From Acetobacteraceae bacterium (GTDB lineage Bacteria > Pseudomonadota > Alphaproteobacteria > Acetobacterales > Acetobacteraceae): a stretch of 14,106 nucleotides of DNA. The notes beneath the pieces are model-generated. The model was given only the letters and a program-made list of their open reading frames with translations. It had not been told where the DNA came from and ran no database searches. The stretch spans positions 1 to 14,106 of the forward strand of contig CANJSR010000072.1 of assembly GCA_947476855.1 (NCBI GenBank), given 5' to 3'. The translations under genes were made by a program, and so were the position numbers. Below are positions 1 to 7,691 of the stretch, piece by piece; the first letter of the stretch is position 1, and the number at the start of each line of letters is the position of its first letter.

Positions 1-48
1 CACGAATTCCAGCCGACTGTCCATCACGGTTCCCGACTTCCATGGCAT
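1..48 (-). CDS. Transposase, IS481-like, N-terminal fragment (runs off left edge)
   Basis: The minus strand opens an ATG at 48 and reads MPWKSGTVMDSRLEFV before the window ends. The pattern MPWK followed by VMD, an arginine and an FV motif is the usual start of IS481-family transposases, just ahead of their helix-turn-helix domain. An AGGA ribosome-binding motif lies 8 bases upstream of the ATG. Only 16 residues are visible, so the DDE catalytic core and the integrity of the gene cannot be judged. The competing plus-strand reading, a 25-codon tail ending at 79, fits nothing I recognise. Family assignment rests on a short match and on the terminal repeats beside it. Confidence 0.55.
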   Translation of the reverse strand, partial: MPWKSGTVMDSRLEFV

Positions 49-79
49 CGCGGTGTTCCTTCTCACCGCAGAACGATAG

Positions 80-100
80 TGTCAGGAGGGTCTCCGAACA
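80..100. repeat. Inner copy of the IS terminal motif
   Basis: This 21-base block starts TGTCAGG, contains TCTCCG and ends GAACA. It is repeated in the same orientation at 103-128 with a short insertion before the GAACA end. Duplicated terminal motifs are plausible transposase-binding sites. Confidence 0.5.
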
Positions 101-102
101 CC

Positions 103-128
103 TGTCAGGGACGTCTCCGGTCTGAACA
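103..128. repeat. Outer copy of the IS terminal motif, probable IS boundary
   Basis: This 26-base block starts TGTCAGGG, contains TCTCCGGTCTG and ends GAACA. It parallels the block at 80-100. On the minus strand it gives the TGTTCAGACC terminus, which makes base 128 the likely junction with host DNA. Confidence 0.5.
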
Positions 129-171
129 GCTTGTCCCGGGGACCGATCGCGGCACCGGCGGATGGGGTGAT

Positions 172-190
172 CCTCGGCACAAGGCCGAGG
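172..190. repeat. REP-like hairpin beside the IS end
   Basis: CCTCGGC at 172-178 pairs perfectly with GCCGAGG at 184-190 across a five-base ACAAG loop. Flanking motifs GGGTGAT and GGGTGACG resemble the short palindromic intergenic repeats scattered through many alphaproteobacterial genomes. No T tract follows, so it is not a convincing intrinsic terminator. The GCTTGTCCCGGG at 130-141 also looks like a piece of such a repeat. Confidence 0.45.
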
Positions 191-317
191 GTGACGTGGA
201 AACAACGGCCTGCGAGCCGCTTTACAACCGCCGGATCGTCCACCCGACCTTCGCAAAACCATCTCCGAAACATCCCCCAACCTCCCCAACCCACGTCCAC
301 CACCCCAACATTCCGCA
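191..317. other. Non-coding stretch, C-rich and G-poor, upstream of tetR
   Basis: I find no convincing gene here. From about 235 to 316 the plus strand is strikingly rich in C and A and nearly free of G. Such a composition in a transcript resembles a Rho-loading (rut) region and would shield tetR from transcription coming from the IS. The minus strand carries four G runs (opposite 274-278, 284-287, 290-292 and 303-306) that could form a G-quadruplex, though one loop would be long. Both readings are inference from composition. Confidence 0.3.
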
Positions 318-347
318 TTGCACAATATACCGTCCAGCCGGTATACT
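318..347 (+). promoter_or_regulatory. Predicted tetR-exporter promoter
   Basis: TTGCAC at 318-323 and TATACT at 342-347 match sigma-70-type -35 and -10 boxes with an 18-base spacer. Transcription would be expected to start six or seven bases after the -10 box, at or next to the ATG at 354. The tetR message may therefore be leaderless, which fits the absence of a Shine-Dalgarno motif there. Confidence 0.5.
326..345. promoter_or_regulatory. Palindromic operator, probable TetR-family binding site
   Basis: TATACCG (326-332) and CGGTATA (339-345) form a perfect 7-bp inverted repeat around a 6-bp spacer. Its length and symmetry are typical of TetR-family operators. It occupies the spacer and part of the -10 box of the predicted promoter, so bound repressor would exclude RNA polymerase. 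The most likely ligand is the product of the adjacent gene starting at 354. Confidence 0.6.
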
Positions 348-353
348 AGCCCT

Positions 354-920
354 ATGTCCGCCACGCCCCCCGACGCCCGAACCCGAATCCTCGACGCCGC
401 CGAGGACATCGTCCGCACCCGCGGCGTCACCGCCCTCACGCTCGATCTCGCCGCCAAGCAGGCAGGAGTCTCCAAAGGTGGATTGCTCTATCATTTCAAC
501 AGCAAGGAAGCCTTGCTGGACGCGCTTCTCAAGCGCCTCGCCTCCTTCATCGAGGAAGACTTCGCCGCCGGCGTCTCCGAACAACCGTCAGGCCCCGGCC
601 GCGTCGCCCGCGCCATGCTCACCTGGGCGCTGGGCCTTCCCGCCAATGAGTCAAACGAGCGCTGCGACCGTGCCGCCGCCGTCTTCCTCGCCGCCTTCCA
701 TCACGACCCCGCGCTGCTCCAGCCCGTGCGCGAGCAATTCGCCAGAATGCGCGAAGCCGTCGCCGCCGACGGCCTGCCCCCCGGCCATGGCATGGCCATC
801 ATGGCGGCCGGCGACGGCCTGTTCATGGCCCGCATTTTCGGCCTCTACACCCTCTCCGAACCCGAACGGGCCGAGGTCCACACCGCGCTCTCCCGCCTGA
901 TTGACGGAGGTCCGGCATGA
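354..920 (+). CDS. TetR/AcrR-family transcriptional repressor
   Basis: A 188-residue protein, the usual TetR-family length. The N-terminal three-helix DNA-binding domain covers about residues 9-55. Its helix-turn-helix runs from LTLDLAAKQAGVS into GGLLYHF (29-48), including the YHF motif that ends the recognition helix. The C-terminal helical part, about 80-185, would form the ligand pocket and dimer interface; it is not similar enough to a named regulator to give a ligand. I chose ATG 354 over the upstream TTG at 318 because the TTG lies in the -35 box. The gene overlaps the adaptor gene by ATGA at 917-920, so it is the first gene of the exporter operon. The likely role is autorepression and control of the pump. 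Confidence 0.9.
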   Translation: MSATPPDARTRILDAAEDIVRTRGVTALTLDLAAKQAGVSKGGLLYHFNSKEALLDALLKRLASFIEEDFAAGVSEQPSGPGRVARAMLTWALGLPANESNERCDRAAAVFLAAFHHDPALLQPVREQFARMREAVAADGLPPGHGMAIMAAGDGLFMARIFGLYTLSEPERAEVHTALSRLIDGGPA

Positions 921-1948
921 ACCGCCGCCGCGTCATCCTGTTCGCGAGCGTCGTCGCGGTTGCCGGCGTGGGTGCGTTCCTGTGGCAACGCCAGGCCCCC
1001 GTCGCCGCCCCGGTCGTGCAGGCCACCGCCGGCCCGATCGGCGTCGGCGCGCTGGGCCGGGTGGAGCCAGCCTCCCGCATTCGCAAGCTTAGCCAGCCGG
1101 GTGGCTTCTCGGTCAACCGCGTCGCCCGTCTGCTGGTCGCGGAAGGCGACACGGTCACGGCCGGCCAGTTGCTGGCCGAACTCTCCGACGCCGACCAGAA
1201 GGACGCCGCCGTCGTCCAGGCCCAGGCTGCTCTGGCCGAGGCCCGTGCCCGCCTGACCAAGACCAAGGCCGGCGGCCGGCCCAGTGAAATCGAGGCGCAG
1301 GAAGCCCGCATCCAGGCCCTGTCCGCCGTCGAGGACATGGCCCGCCGCGACGCCGAACGCGCCGAGAAGCTGGTGCCGAGCGGGGCGGGCGCGTCGGCGG
1401 TTGCGGAGCGGAACAGGGCGGCGGCGGCGCGGGCCGGGGCGGAACGGGCCGAGGCGAAGGCCCAGCTCGAAACCCTGGCGCACCCGCGGCCCGAGGACCT
1501 GGCCGTCGCCGAAGCCCAGGTTCAAAGCGCGGAGGCCACGCTCAAACGTGCCCAGGCGGATGCCGAACTGTCCCGCATGCGCGCGCCGATCGCGGGCACA
1601 ATCCTGAAAATTCATGCCTATACCGGCGATCCCATCGGTGATGACGGGCTGCTGGAGATGGCGAACCTCGATCGCATGGACGTGGTCGCCGATGTCTATG
1701 AAACCGACCTGCCGCGCCTGCGCATCGGCGCCGAGGCCGAGGTGATCGTTCCGGGCGAATCCCAGCGCTTCCGCGCCACGGTCCGGGAAATCGGCTGGGT
1801 CGTTCGCCGCACCACGCAGGCTGGGGCCGATCCGGTGGCCTCGGTCGATGCGCGGACCGTGGAAGTGCGGCTTGGTCTGGCCGATGCCGGGCGGGACGTG
1901 CTGCGCCGGCGGACCAATATGCAGGTGCAGGTGGCGATCAAGCCATGA
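917..1948 (+). CDS. HlyD/DevB-type periplasmic adaptor of an ABC exporter
   Basis: A 343-residue membrane fusion protein that would bridge an inner-membrane ABC transporter to an outer-membrane channel. A single N-terminal membrane anchor spans about residues 6-23. A lipoyl/barrel segment (LLVAEGDTVTAGQLLAEL, about 72-89) precedes a long Ala/Glu/Arg-rich helical hairpin (about 92-215). The second lipoyl half follows (MRAPIAGTILKI with GDPIGDDGLLEM, 221-248), then a beta-barrel domain to the end. The layout matches the DevB branch of the HlyD family, in agreement with the DevC-like and DevA-like proteins downstream. GGAGG at 906-910 sits 6 bases before the ATG. The start overlaps the tetR stop and the stop overlaps the permease start (ATGA at 1945-1948), pointing to translational coupling. 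Confidence 0.9.
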   Translation: MNRRRVILFASVVAVAGVGAFLWQRQAPVAAPVVQATAGPIGVGALGRVEPASRIRKLSQPGGFSVNRVARLLVAEGDTVTAGQLLAELSDADQKDAAVVQAQAALAEARARLTKTKAGGRPSEIEAQEARIQALSAVEDMARRDAERAEKLVPSGAGASAVAERNRAAAARAGAERAEAKAQLETLAHPRPEDLAVAEAQVQSAEATLKRAQADAELSRMRAPIAGTILKIHAYTGDPIGDDGLLEMANLDRMDVVADVYETDLPRLRIGAEAEVIVPGESQRFRATVREIGWVVRRTTQAGADPVASVDARTVEVRLGLADAGRDVLRRRTNMQVQVAIKP

Positions 1949-3117
1949 TCCTGCCCCAGAGCCTGACTCTGCCGGCCCGCCTCGCCTGGCGGCAATTGCG
2001 GTCCGAGAGGGCGCGTCTGGCCTCGGCCATCGCCGGCGTGATGTTCGCCTGCGTCCTGGTGTTCATGCAGTTGGGTTTCCGCAGCGCCCTGTTCGACAGC
2101 GCGACCGCGTTGCCCCAGGCGATGCAGGGGGAGTTGTTCCTGCTGCATCCCATGACCACGGCGTTGTTCCGGCCCGAGCCTCTGCCTCGCGTGCGCGCCT
2201 ACCAGACCCTGGCGGTGCCCGAGGTCGCGCAGTCCGTCCCGATCTACCTGGCGCAGGGCACCTGGCGGAACCCGGTGACCGGCGTGCGGCGCGCCATCCA
2301 GTTGATCGGCTTTGATACCGAGGCGGGGGCGGTGGCGTTTCCCGGCCTCGCACCCCTGATCCAGAAGCTGAAGCGGCCCGATACGATCGCCTTCGACTCC
2401 CGGTCGCGGCCGGAATTCGGCCCGGTGCCGGCTTTGTTCGCCGAACACGGCCCCTTTGTCGTGCAGATCGCCAACCGGGAGGTGGAGGTCGTCGGCATTG
2501 TCGAACTCGGCGCCAGCTTCGGCGCGGACGGCAATGCCGTGCTGAATGAGACGAATTTTCGCAGGCTGGTGAAGGAGCGGAAGGCGAGCAACACCGATCT
2601 GGTGGCGCTGCGGTTGGTGCCGGGGGCGGACATCGCGGCCGTGCAGGCGCGTCTGATCGCCTTGCTGCCGCCCGACGTGATGGTGCTGAACCATGCCGAA
2701 CTGGTGCAGTGGGAGCGGAACTACTGGGAGCAGACGACCCCGATCGGCTTCATCTTCGCCTTCGGCAGCCTGATGGGCCTGATCGTCGGGATGGTGATCG
2801 TCTACCAGATCCTGTTCGCCGACATCGCCACGCATCTGTCGGAATACGCGACATTGAAGGCGATGGGCTACTCCGGCGGCTACCTGAGCCGGGTGGTCCT
2901 GGCCGCGGCTGGCATCCTGGCTCTGCTGGGCTTCGTGCCCGGCATGTTGGCGGCGGCTGGGCTGTATGACCTGGTGGCCAAGGCCACGCTGCTGCCCCTG
3001 CGGCTGAACGCGACGCTGGGTCTGGTCGTGTTCGGCATGATCTTCGGCATGTGCGCTCTGGCCGGCCTGCTGGCGATGCGGAAGCTGCGCGACGCCGACC
3101 CCGCGGACATGTTCTGA
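1945..3117 (+). CDS. ABC exporter permease, DevC/FtsX (MacB-like) family
   Basis: A 390-residue inner-membrane protein with the FtsX/MacB-type layout. One membrane segment lies near the N terminus (about 29-50), followed by a large periplasmic domain (about 55-265). Three closely spaced C-terminal segments follow, starting around residues 268, 312 and 352. The last cytoplasmic motif, AMRKLRDADPADMF, is typical of DevC proteins, as is LSEYATLKAMGYS between membrane segments, the likely coupling region to the ATPase. The family works as a dimer with the DevA ATPase and DevB adaptor and exports glycolipids in cyanobacteria; other substrates are found or unknown elsewhere. The start overlaps the adaptor stop by 4 bases and the ATPase gene begins 4 bases after its stop. 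Substrate is not predictable from this sequence. Confidence 0.88.
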   Translation: MILPQSLTLPARLAWRQLRSERARLASAIAGVMFACVLVFMQLGFRSALFDSATALPQAMQGELFLLHPMTTALFRPEPLPRVRAYQTLAVPEVAQSVPIYLAQGTWRNPVTGVRRAIQLIGFDTEAGAVAFPGLAPLIQKLKRPDTIAFDSRSRPEFGPVPALFAEHGPFVVQIANREVEVVGIVELGASFGADGNAVLNETNFRRLVKERKASNTDLVALRLVPGADIAAVQARLIALLPPDVMVLNHAELVQWERNYWEQTTPIGFIFAFGSLMGLIVGMVIVYQILFADIATHLSEYATLKAMGYSGGYLSRVVLAAAGILALLGFVPGMLAAAGLYDLVAKATLLPLRLNATLGLVVFGMIFGMCALAGLLAMRKLRDADPADMF

Positions 3118-3121
3118 TCCG

Positions 3122-3805
3122 ATGACCGCGCCCGTCCACGTCCACGACCTGTGCCACGCGTTCGGAGAGGGCACGCTGCGCCGGCCGGTGCTGCGGAACC
3201 TCAATCTGTCCGTGGAACCAGGGGAGATCGTGCTGCTGACCGGCCCGTCCGGCAGCGGCAAGACGACGCTGCTGACCCTGATCGGGGCGCTGCGGGCGAT
3301 CCAGGACGGCGGCTGCGCGGTCCTGGGCCAGGAACTGAACGGCGCGACCGAGGCCCAGCGCGTCCAACTGCGCCGCCGCATCGGCTTCATCTTCCAACAC
3401 CATAATCTGCTGGGTTTTCTCTCGGCCGTGCAGAATGTGGCGATGGCGCTGGAACTGGACACGTCCCTGACCGATGCTGTCCGGCGAGAGAAGGCGGCCG
3501 CCATCCTGGAGGCCGTCGGCCTCGGCGAATACCTCGATGCTCGGCCGTCCCGGCTGTCGGGCGGGCAACGGCAGAGGGTCGCGGTGGCACGGGCCCTGGT
3601 GCACGGGCCCGGGCTGATCCTGGCCGATGAGCCGACCGCGGCGCTGGACCGGCAGTCGGGGCAGGAGGTGGTGCGCCTGATGCGCGACCTGGCCAAGCGG
3701 GATGGGATGCCGATCCTGCTGGTGACGCACGATCCGCGGATCCTGGACATCGCGGATCGGGTGATCGCGATGGAGGACGGGCGGATTACGGATGGGGCGG
3801 GGTAG
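3122..3805 (+). CDS. ABC exporter ATPase, DevA/LolD (MacB-type) family
   Basis: A 227-residue nucleotide-binding subunit with all key motifs: Walker A GPSGSGKT (41-48), Q-loop glutamine Q92 in FIFQHHNLL, signature LSGGQRQRVAVARAL (145-159), Walker B LILADE with catalytic E170, and switch histidine H203 in LLVTHD. The N-terminal VHDLCHAFGEG and the length place it in the DevA/LolD/MacB-like group rather than among importers. It should power the DevC-like permease encoded immediately upstream as a dimer at the cytoplasmic face. No clear Shine-Dalgarno precedes the ATG; translation is probably coupled to the upstream gene, which ends 4 bases earlier. This is the last gene of the operon. The following gene is convergent. 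Confidence 0.92.
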   Translation: MTAPVHVHDLCHAFGEGTLRRPVLRNLNLSVEPGEIVLLTGPSGSGKTTLLTLIGALRAIQDGGCAVLGQELNGATEAQRVQLRRRIGFIFQHHNLLGFLSAVQNVAMALELDTSLTDAVRREKAAAILEAVGLGEYLDARPSRLSGGQRQRVAVARALVHGPGLILADEPTAALDRQSGQEVVRLMRDLAKRDGMPILLVTHDPRILDIADRVIAMEDGRITDGAG

Positions 3806-3878
3806 GGGGTGCGATGCAGGGGCCGGGGGAGGGGTAGCCACCCCCCAGTCCCGTGCCGCTGCTGACCCCCCACCCCGA

Positions 3879-3901
3879 CCCTCCCCCTCAAGGGGGGAGG
3901 G
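3879..3901. repeat. C/G-rich hairpin between convergent genes, possible bidirectional terminator
   Basis: CCCTCCCCC at 3879-3887 pairs with GGGGGAGGG at 3893-3901 across the loop TCAAG. It lies in the 111-bp gap between the ATPase and enolase genes, which end towards each other. No T tract follows on either strand, so classical intrinsic termination is weakly supported. The CCCTCCCCCTCAAGGGGG style of hairpin is common between genes in alphaproteobacterial genomes and may be a dispersed repeat. Confidence 0.5.
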
Positions 3902-3916
3902 AGAAGAAGTGGCAGA

Positions 3917-5614
<1,698 letters not shown>

Positions 5615-5618
<4 letters not shown>

Positions 5619-5956
5619 GCACCCTGCATATCAATGTCGGTGGCAGCCTGGCCGCCTCGCGCGCCCGCCTGCTGGACGCCGTCGCCCGCCACGAAGCCGG
5701 CGCGGACGTCGCCGAACACCACGTCACCTTCGATAACTGGGAGACGTTCGCCAAGGCCATGACCCCGAACCGGCTGGCACTGCTGCGCCACGTCCACACC
5801 ACCCCGCCCCGCTCCATCCTCGCCCTCGCCAAGGCGTTGGGCCGCGACTACCGCCGGGTCCATGACGACGTGGCCGCGCTGACCGAGGTGGGGCTGCTCG
5901 AGCGCAACGCCGACGGGCTGCGCGCGGAATACGACAGGATCGAAATCGCGTTGTAG
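5615..5956 (+). CDS. TumA-like antitoxin, winged helix-turn-helix DNA-binding protein
   Basis: A 113-residue protein starting at GTG 5615, preceded by GGGAGG at 5604-5609. Residues about 50-105 form a MarR/ArsR-like winged helix: MTPNRLALLRHVH, then PRSILALAKALGRDYRRVHDDVAALTEVGLLER, with the wing around NADGLRAEYDRIEI. Such proteins are the usual partner of TumE/DUF6516 toxins. The N-terminal part (1-45), including FDNWETFAKAM, probably contacts the toxin. The antitoxin likely also represses the module promoter. The GTGA overlap fixes the toxin-first order, the reverse of many type II modules. Its GC content is closer to the host's than the toxin gene's. Antitoxin activity is inferred from family and pairing. 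Confidence 0.75.
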
Positions 5957-5965
5957 GCGCCGCAG

Positions 5966-5998
5966 GGCAGGGGGCATCATGGCGCCCTCTGCCTTTTT
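5966..5998 (+). terminator. Rho-independent terminator of the toxin-antitoxin operon
   Basis: GGCAGGGGGC (5966-5975) pairs with GCCCTCTGCC (5984-5993), ten base pairs with one G-U, across an eight-base loop. TTTTT follows at 5994-5998. It begins 10 bases after the antitoxin stop. This is the best intrinsic terminator in the window. Confidence 0.85.
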
Positions 5999-6012
5999 CA
6001 GCCGCCCCCCCC

Positions 6013-6041
6013 TTGAACCCGCCCGCCAGCCCCCATACCGT
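6013..6041 (+). promoter_or_regulatory. Weak promoter candidate for the TctC-like gene
   Basis: TTGAAC (6013-6018) and TACCGT (6036-6041) are separated by 17 bases, leaving a leader of about 20 bases with a strong GGGAGGG ribosome-binding motif before the ATG at 6071. The -10 box is poor, so only the position and spacing support it. Confidence 0.28.
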
Positions 6042-6070
6042 CCGCGGCAATGAATAGTGGGAGGGTATGA

Positions 6071-7054
6071 ATGAAGATTTCCGTCCGGGGCGGTCTGACC
6101 GCGCTTGCGCTGTTCCTGGGAATGACGGCCTTGGCACCAGGCCAGGCCCGCGCACAGGCCGATAATTTTCCAACGCGTCCGATCACTCTGGTCGTGCCCT
6201 GGCCCGCCGGCGGCCCGACCGACCGCCATCTGCGCGTCATGGCCGAGCTCGCGGGCAAGAAACTGGGCCAGCCGATCATTGTCGATAACAAGCCAGGTGC
6301 CGCGGGGACGCTGGGCGGGGCCACGATGGCCGCGACCGCCAAGCCCGACGGCTATACGATCGCGCAATTGCCGATCACCATCTTCCGGCTGCCCTACATG
6401 CAGAAGGTCTCCTGGGACCCGAAGAAGGACTTCACCTACATCATCCATCTGACCGGCTACACGCTGGGCGTCGCGGTGAACACGGCGTCTCCGTGGAAGA
6501 CCTGGGGATCGCTGATCGAGTATGCCCGCGCCAATCCGGGCAAGCTGCGCTACGCGACATCGGGCGCGGGCTCCACCCCGCACATCACGATGGAGCAGAT
6601 CGCGCTCTATTCAGGGTTCAAATGGGTCCATGTGCCGTTCAAGGGATCGGCCGAGGTCGCAGCGGCCATCCTGGGTGAGCATGTCGACGTCGCCGCCGAC
6701 GGCACCGGCCTCGGCCCGCTGATCGATGCGGACAAGCTGAAGATGCTGGTGGTCTGGACCGAGGAGCGGTCTCCGCGCTTCCCGGACGCGCCGACGCTGC
6801 TGGAATCGGGCCAGAAGATCGTCTCGGCGTCACCCTACGGCATTGCCGGACCCAAGGGCATCGATCCGAAGATCGTGAAGAAACTGCATGACGCGCTGAA
6901 GGCGGGGTTTGAGGACCCGCTGCACATGCGGGTGCTGAACGACCTGTCGCAGCCGGTGATCTACAAGAATTCGGCTGACTACCATGCCTATGCGATGCAG
7001 TTGATCGCCGAACAGCAGGACCTCATCCAGAAGCTCGGCCTGGCCAACAAGTAG
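6071..7054 (+). CDS. TctC/Bug-family periplasmic solute-binding protein
   Basis: A 327-residue extracytoplasmic binding protein. Residues 1-28 are a Sec signal peptide (basic start, hydrophobic core LTALALFLGMTALA, cleavage near ARA/QA). The mature start NFPTRPITLVVPWPAGGPTD, then GQPIIVDNKPGAAGTLGG and KPDGYT, is diagnostic of the Bug/TctC family, which binds carboxylates such as citrate, other organic acids or aromatic acids. SGAGSTPHI and VPFKGSAE (about 155-200) are further pocket motifs. I chose ATG 6071 because GAGGG sits 5 bases upstream; the ATG at 6067 is in another frame. No TctA or TctB membrane gene is nearby, so it is an orphan, as is common in this expanded family. The ligand cannot be predicted. 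Confidence 0.92.
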   Translation: MKISVRGGLTALALFLGMTALAPGQARAQADNFPTRPITLVVPWPAGGPTDRHLRVMAELAGKKLGQPIIVDNKPGAAGTLGGATMAATAKPDGYTIAQLPITIFRLPYMQKVSWDPKKDFTYIIHLTGYTLGVAVNTASPWKTWGSLIEYARANPGKLRYATSGAGSTPHITMEQIALYSGFKWVHVPFKGSAEVAAAILGEHVDVAADGTGLGPLIDADKLKMLVVWTEERSPRFPDAPTLLESGQKIVSASPYGIAGPKGIDPKIVKKLHDALKAGFEDPLHMRVLNDLSQPVIYKNSADYHAYAMQLIAEQQDLIQKLGLANK

Positions 7055-7056
7055 GC

Positions 7057-7560
7057 TCAGACCGGCGTCTTCCAGGGCCGCCAGCCCGGGATGACGATGA
7101 CGACCGGAGACCAGAACAGCCGGAATGACCGGTTGACCCTGATATCCATCGCAAGCGGCGCGCCAGCCCGATCATACCGGATTTGCGCGCCGCGGCCTTC
7201 GTCGGTGACGTCGGCCATGACCTGCTCGATCTCCACCATCTGGCCGCCGCGGCGCCCGATCCACAGCAGCTTCCATTGCCCGGCGCGGGTGTAGAGGTCG
7301 GCGGCGGTGGAGTAGTCGAACTTCTTCTCCTTGTCGTCGACCTGGATATTGCCGTGGCCCGCCGCCACGCCGCGGGTCGATCCGCCCGAGGTCTTGCCGC
7401 GCACGCCAAACTCGAACCAGGGGGAACGTCCATGCGGCAGCGCGTTCAGCAGCGTGATGGCATCCTCGGCGAGGAAGGTTTCCTCGCTGTCGTAGATCAG
7501 GCGGTCCACGGTTGCGGCGATAACGAAGCGGTCAACCGGCGGTGGAGGATCGGCTTGCAT
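7057..7560 (-). CDS. Conserved-looking hypothetical protein
   Basis: I do not recognise this 167-residue protein (start ATG 7560, MQADPPPPVDRF). It has normal GC-rich codon use, consistent with a real gene. Residues about 10-37 include a hydrophobic helix-forming stretch with DSEETFLAEDAITLLNAL. Residues 44-75 read WFEFGVRGKTSGGSTRGV, and the middle is rich in charged beta-like segments (GQWKLLWIGRRGGQMVEIEQVMADVT). The C terminus is hydrophobic (FRLFWSPVVIVIPGW), with no clear signal peptide or membrane helix. The open frame extends upstream to 7647, but that extension crosses the AT-rich patch and looks non-coding. It converges on the TctC-like gene with a 2-bp gap, so both genes read into each other's 3' end without a visible terminator. 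Confidence 0.65.
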   Translation of the reverse strand: MQADPPPPVDRFVIAATVDRLIYDSEETFLAEDAITLLNALPHGRSPWFEFGVRGKTSGGSTRGVAAGHGNIQVDDKEKKFDYSTAADLYTRAGQWKLLWIGRRGGQMVEIEQVMADVTDEGRGAQIRYDRAGAPLAMDIRVNRSFRLFWSPVVIVIPGWRPWKTPV

Positions 7561-7601
7561 GGCCTGTCCGTGCCACGGCGCGGGGCGCGCTGACAAGCAC
7601 C

Positions 7602-7631
7602 TTGGTTGGCTGGGAGATAATTTAACATAAT
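7602..7631 (+). promoter_or_regulatory. Candidate mazG promoter in an AT-rich patch
   Basis: TTGGTT (7602-7607) and CATAAT (7626-7631) are separated by 18 bases. They sit in the only strongly AT-rich patch of the window (about 7617-7645), between the divergent unknown gene and mazG. The -10 matches TATAAT at five of six positions and the -35 is weak. The expected leader to the mazG ATG is about 50 bases. The patch may also serve the minus-strand gene. Confidence 0.38.
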
Positions 7632-7691
7632 ATTCCTTATACGACATTCAACCGTCTTGCTCTCACGCTCATCCCAGCCTATCCGCCAACC

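Larger units (their letters stand above)
1..128 (-). mobile_element. Left-truncated IS481-like insertion sequence (5' terminal part only)
   Basis: The first 128 bases look like one end of an insertion sequence whose body lies outside the window. Read on the minus strand, the element begins with TGTTCAGACC at 128, carries two copies of a terminal motif (128-103 and 100-80), and then a transposase start codon at 48 preceded by AGGA. IS481 elements typically begin with TGT and place a single transposase gene close after the terminal repeat. The exact outer boundary is inferred: 128 is favoured, but 100 is possible if only the inner copy is the terminus. The other end and any target-site duplication cannot be seen. 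Confidence 0.6.

Noticed and set aside
2..79. Plus-strand open tail of 25 codons ending TAG at 79, possibly the C terminus of an upstream gene
   Set aside because: The minus strand gives a better explanation: an IS481-type transposase start with a ribosome-binding motif and terminal repeats.
79..900. 273-residue plus-strand open frame, Pro/Ser-rich, overlapping the repressor gene
   Set aside because: Low-complexity shadow of the TetR-family gene in another frame; no domain and it crosses the IS end and promoter.
1696..3891. 731-residue minus-strand open frame opposite the adaptor, permease and ATPase genes
   Set aside because: Arg/His/Gln-rich antisense shadow typical of GC-rich DNA; the plus strand encodes three well-conserved exporter proteins.
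6035..6043. ATACCGTCC upstream of the TctC-like gene, matching half of the tetR operator
   Set aside because: The second half-site is missing (followed by GCGGCAAT), so a nine-base match is likely chance.
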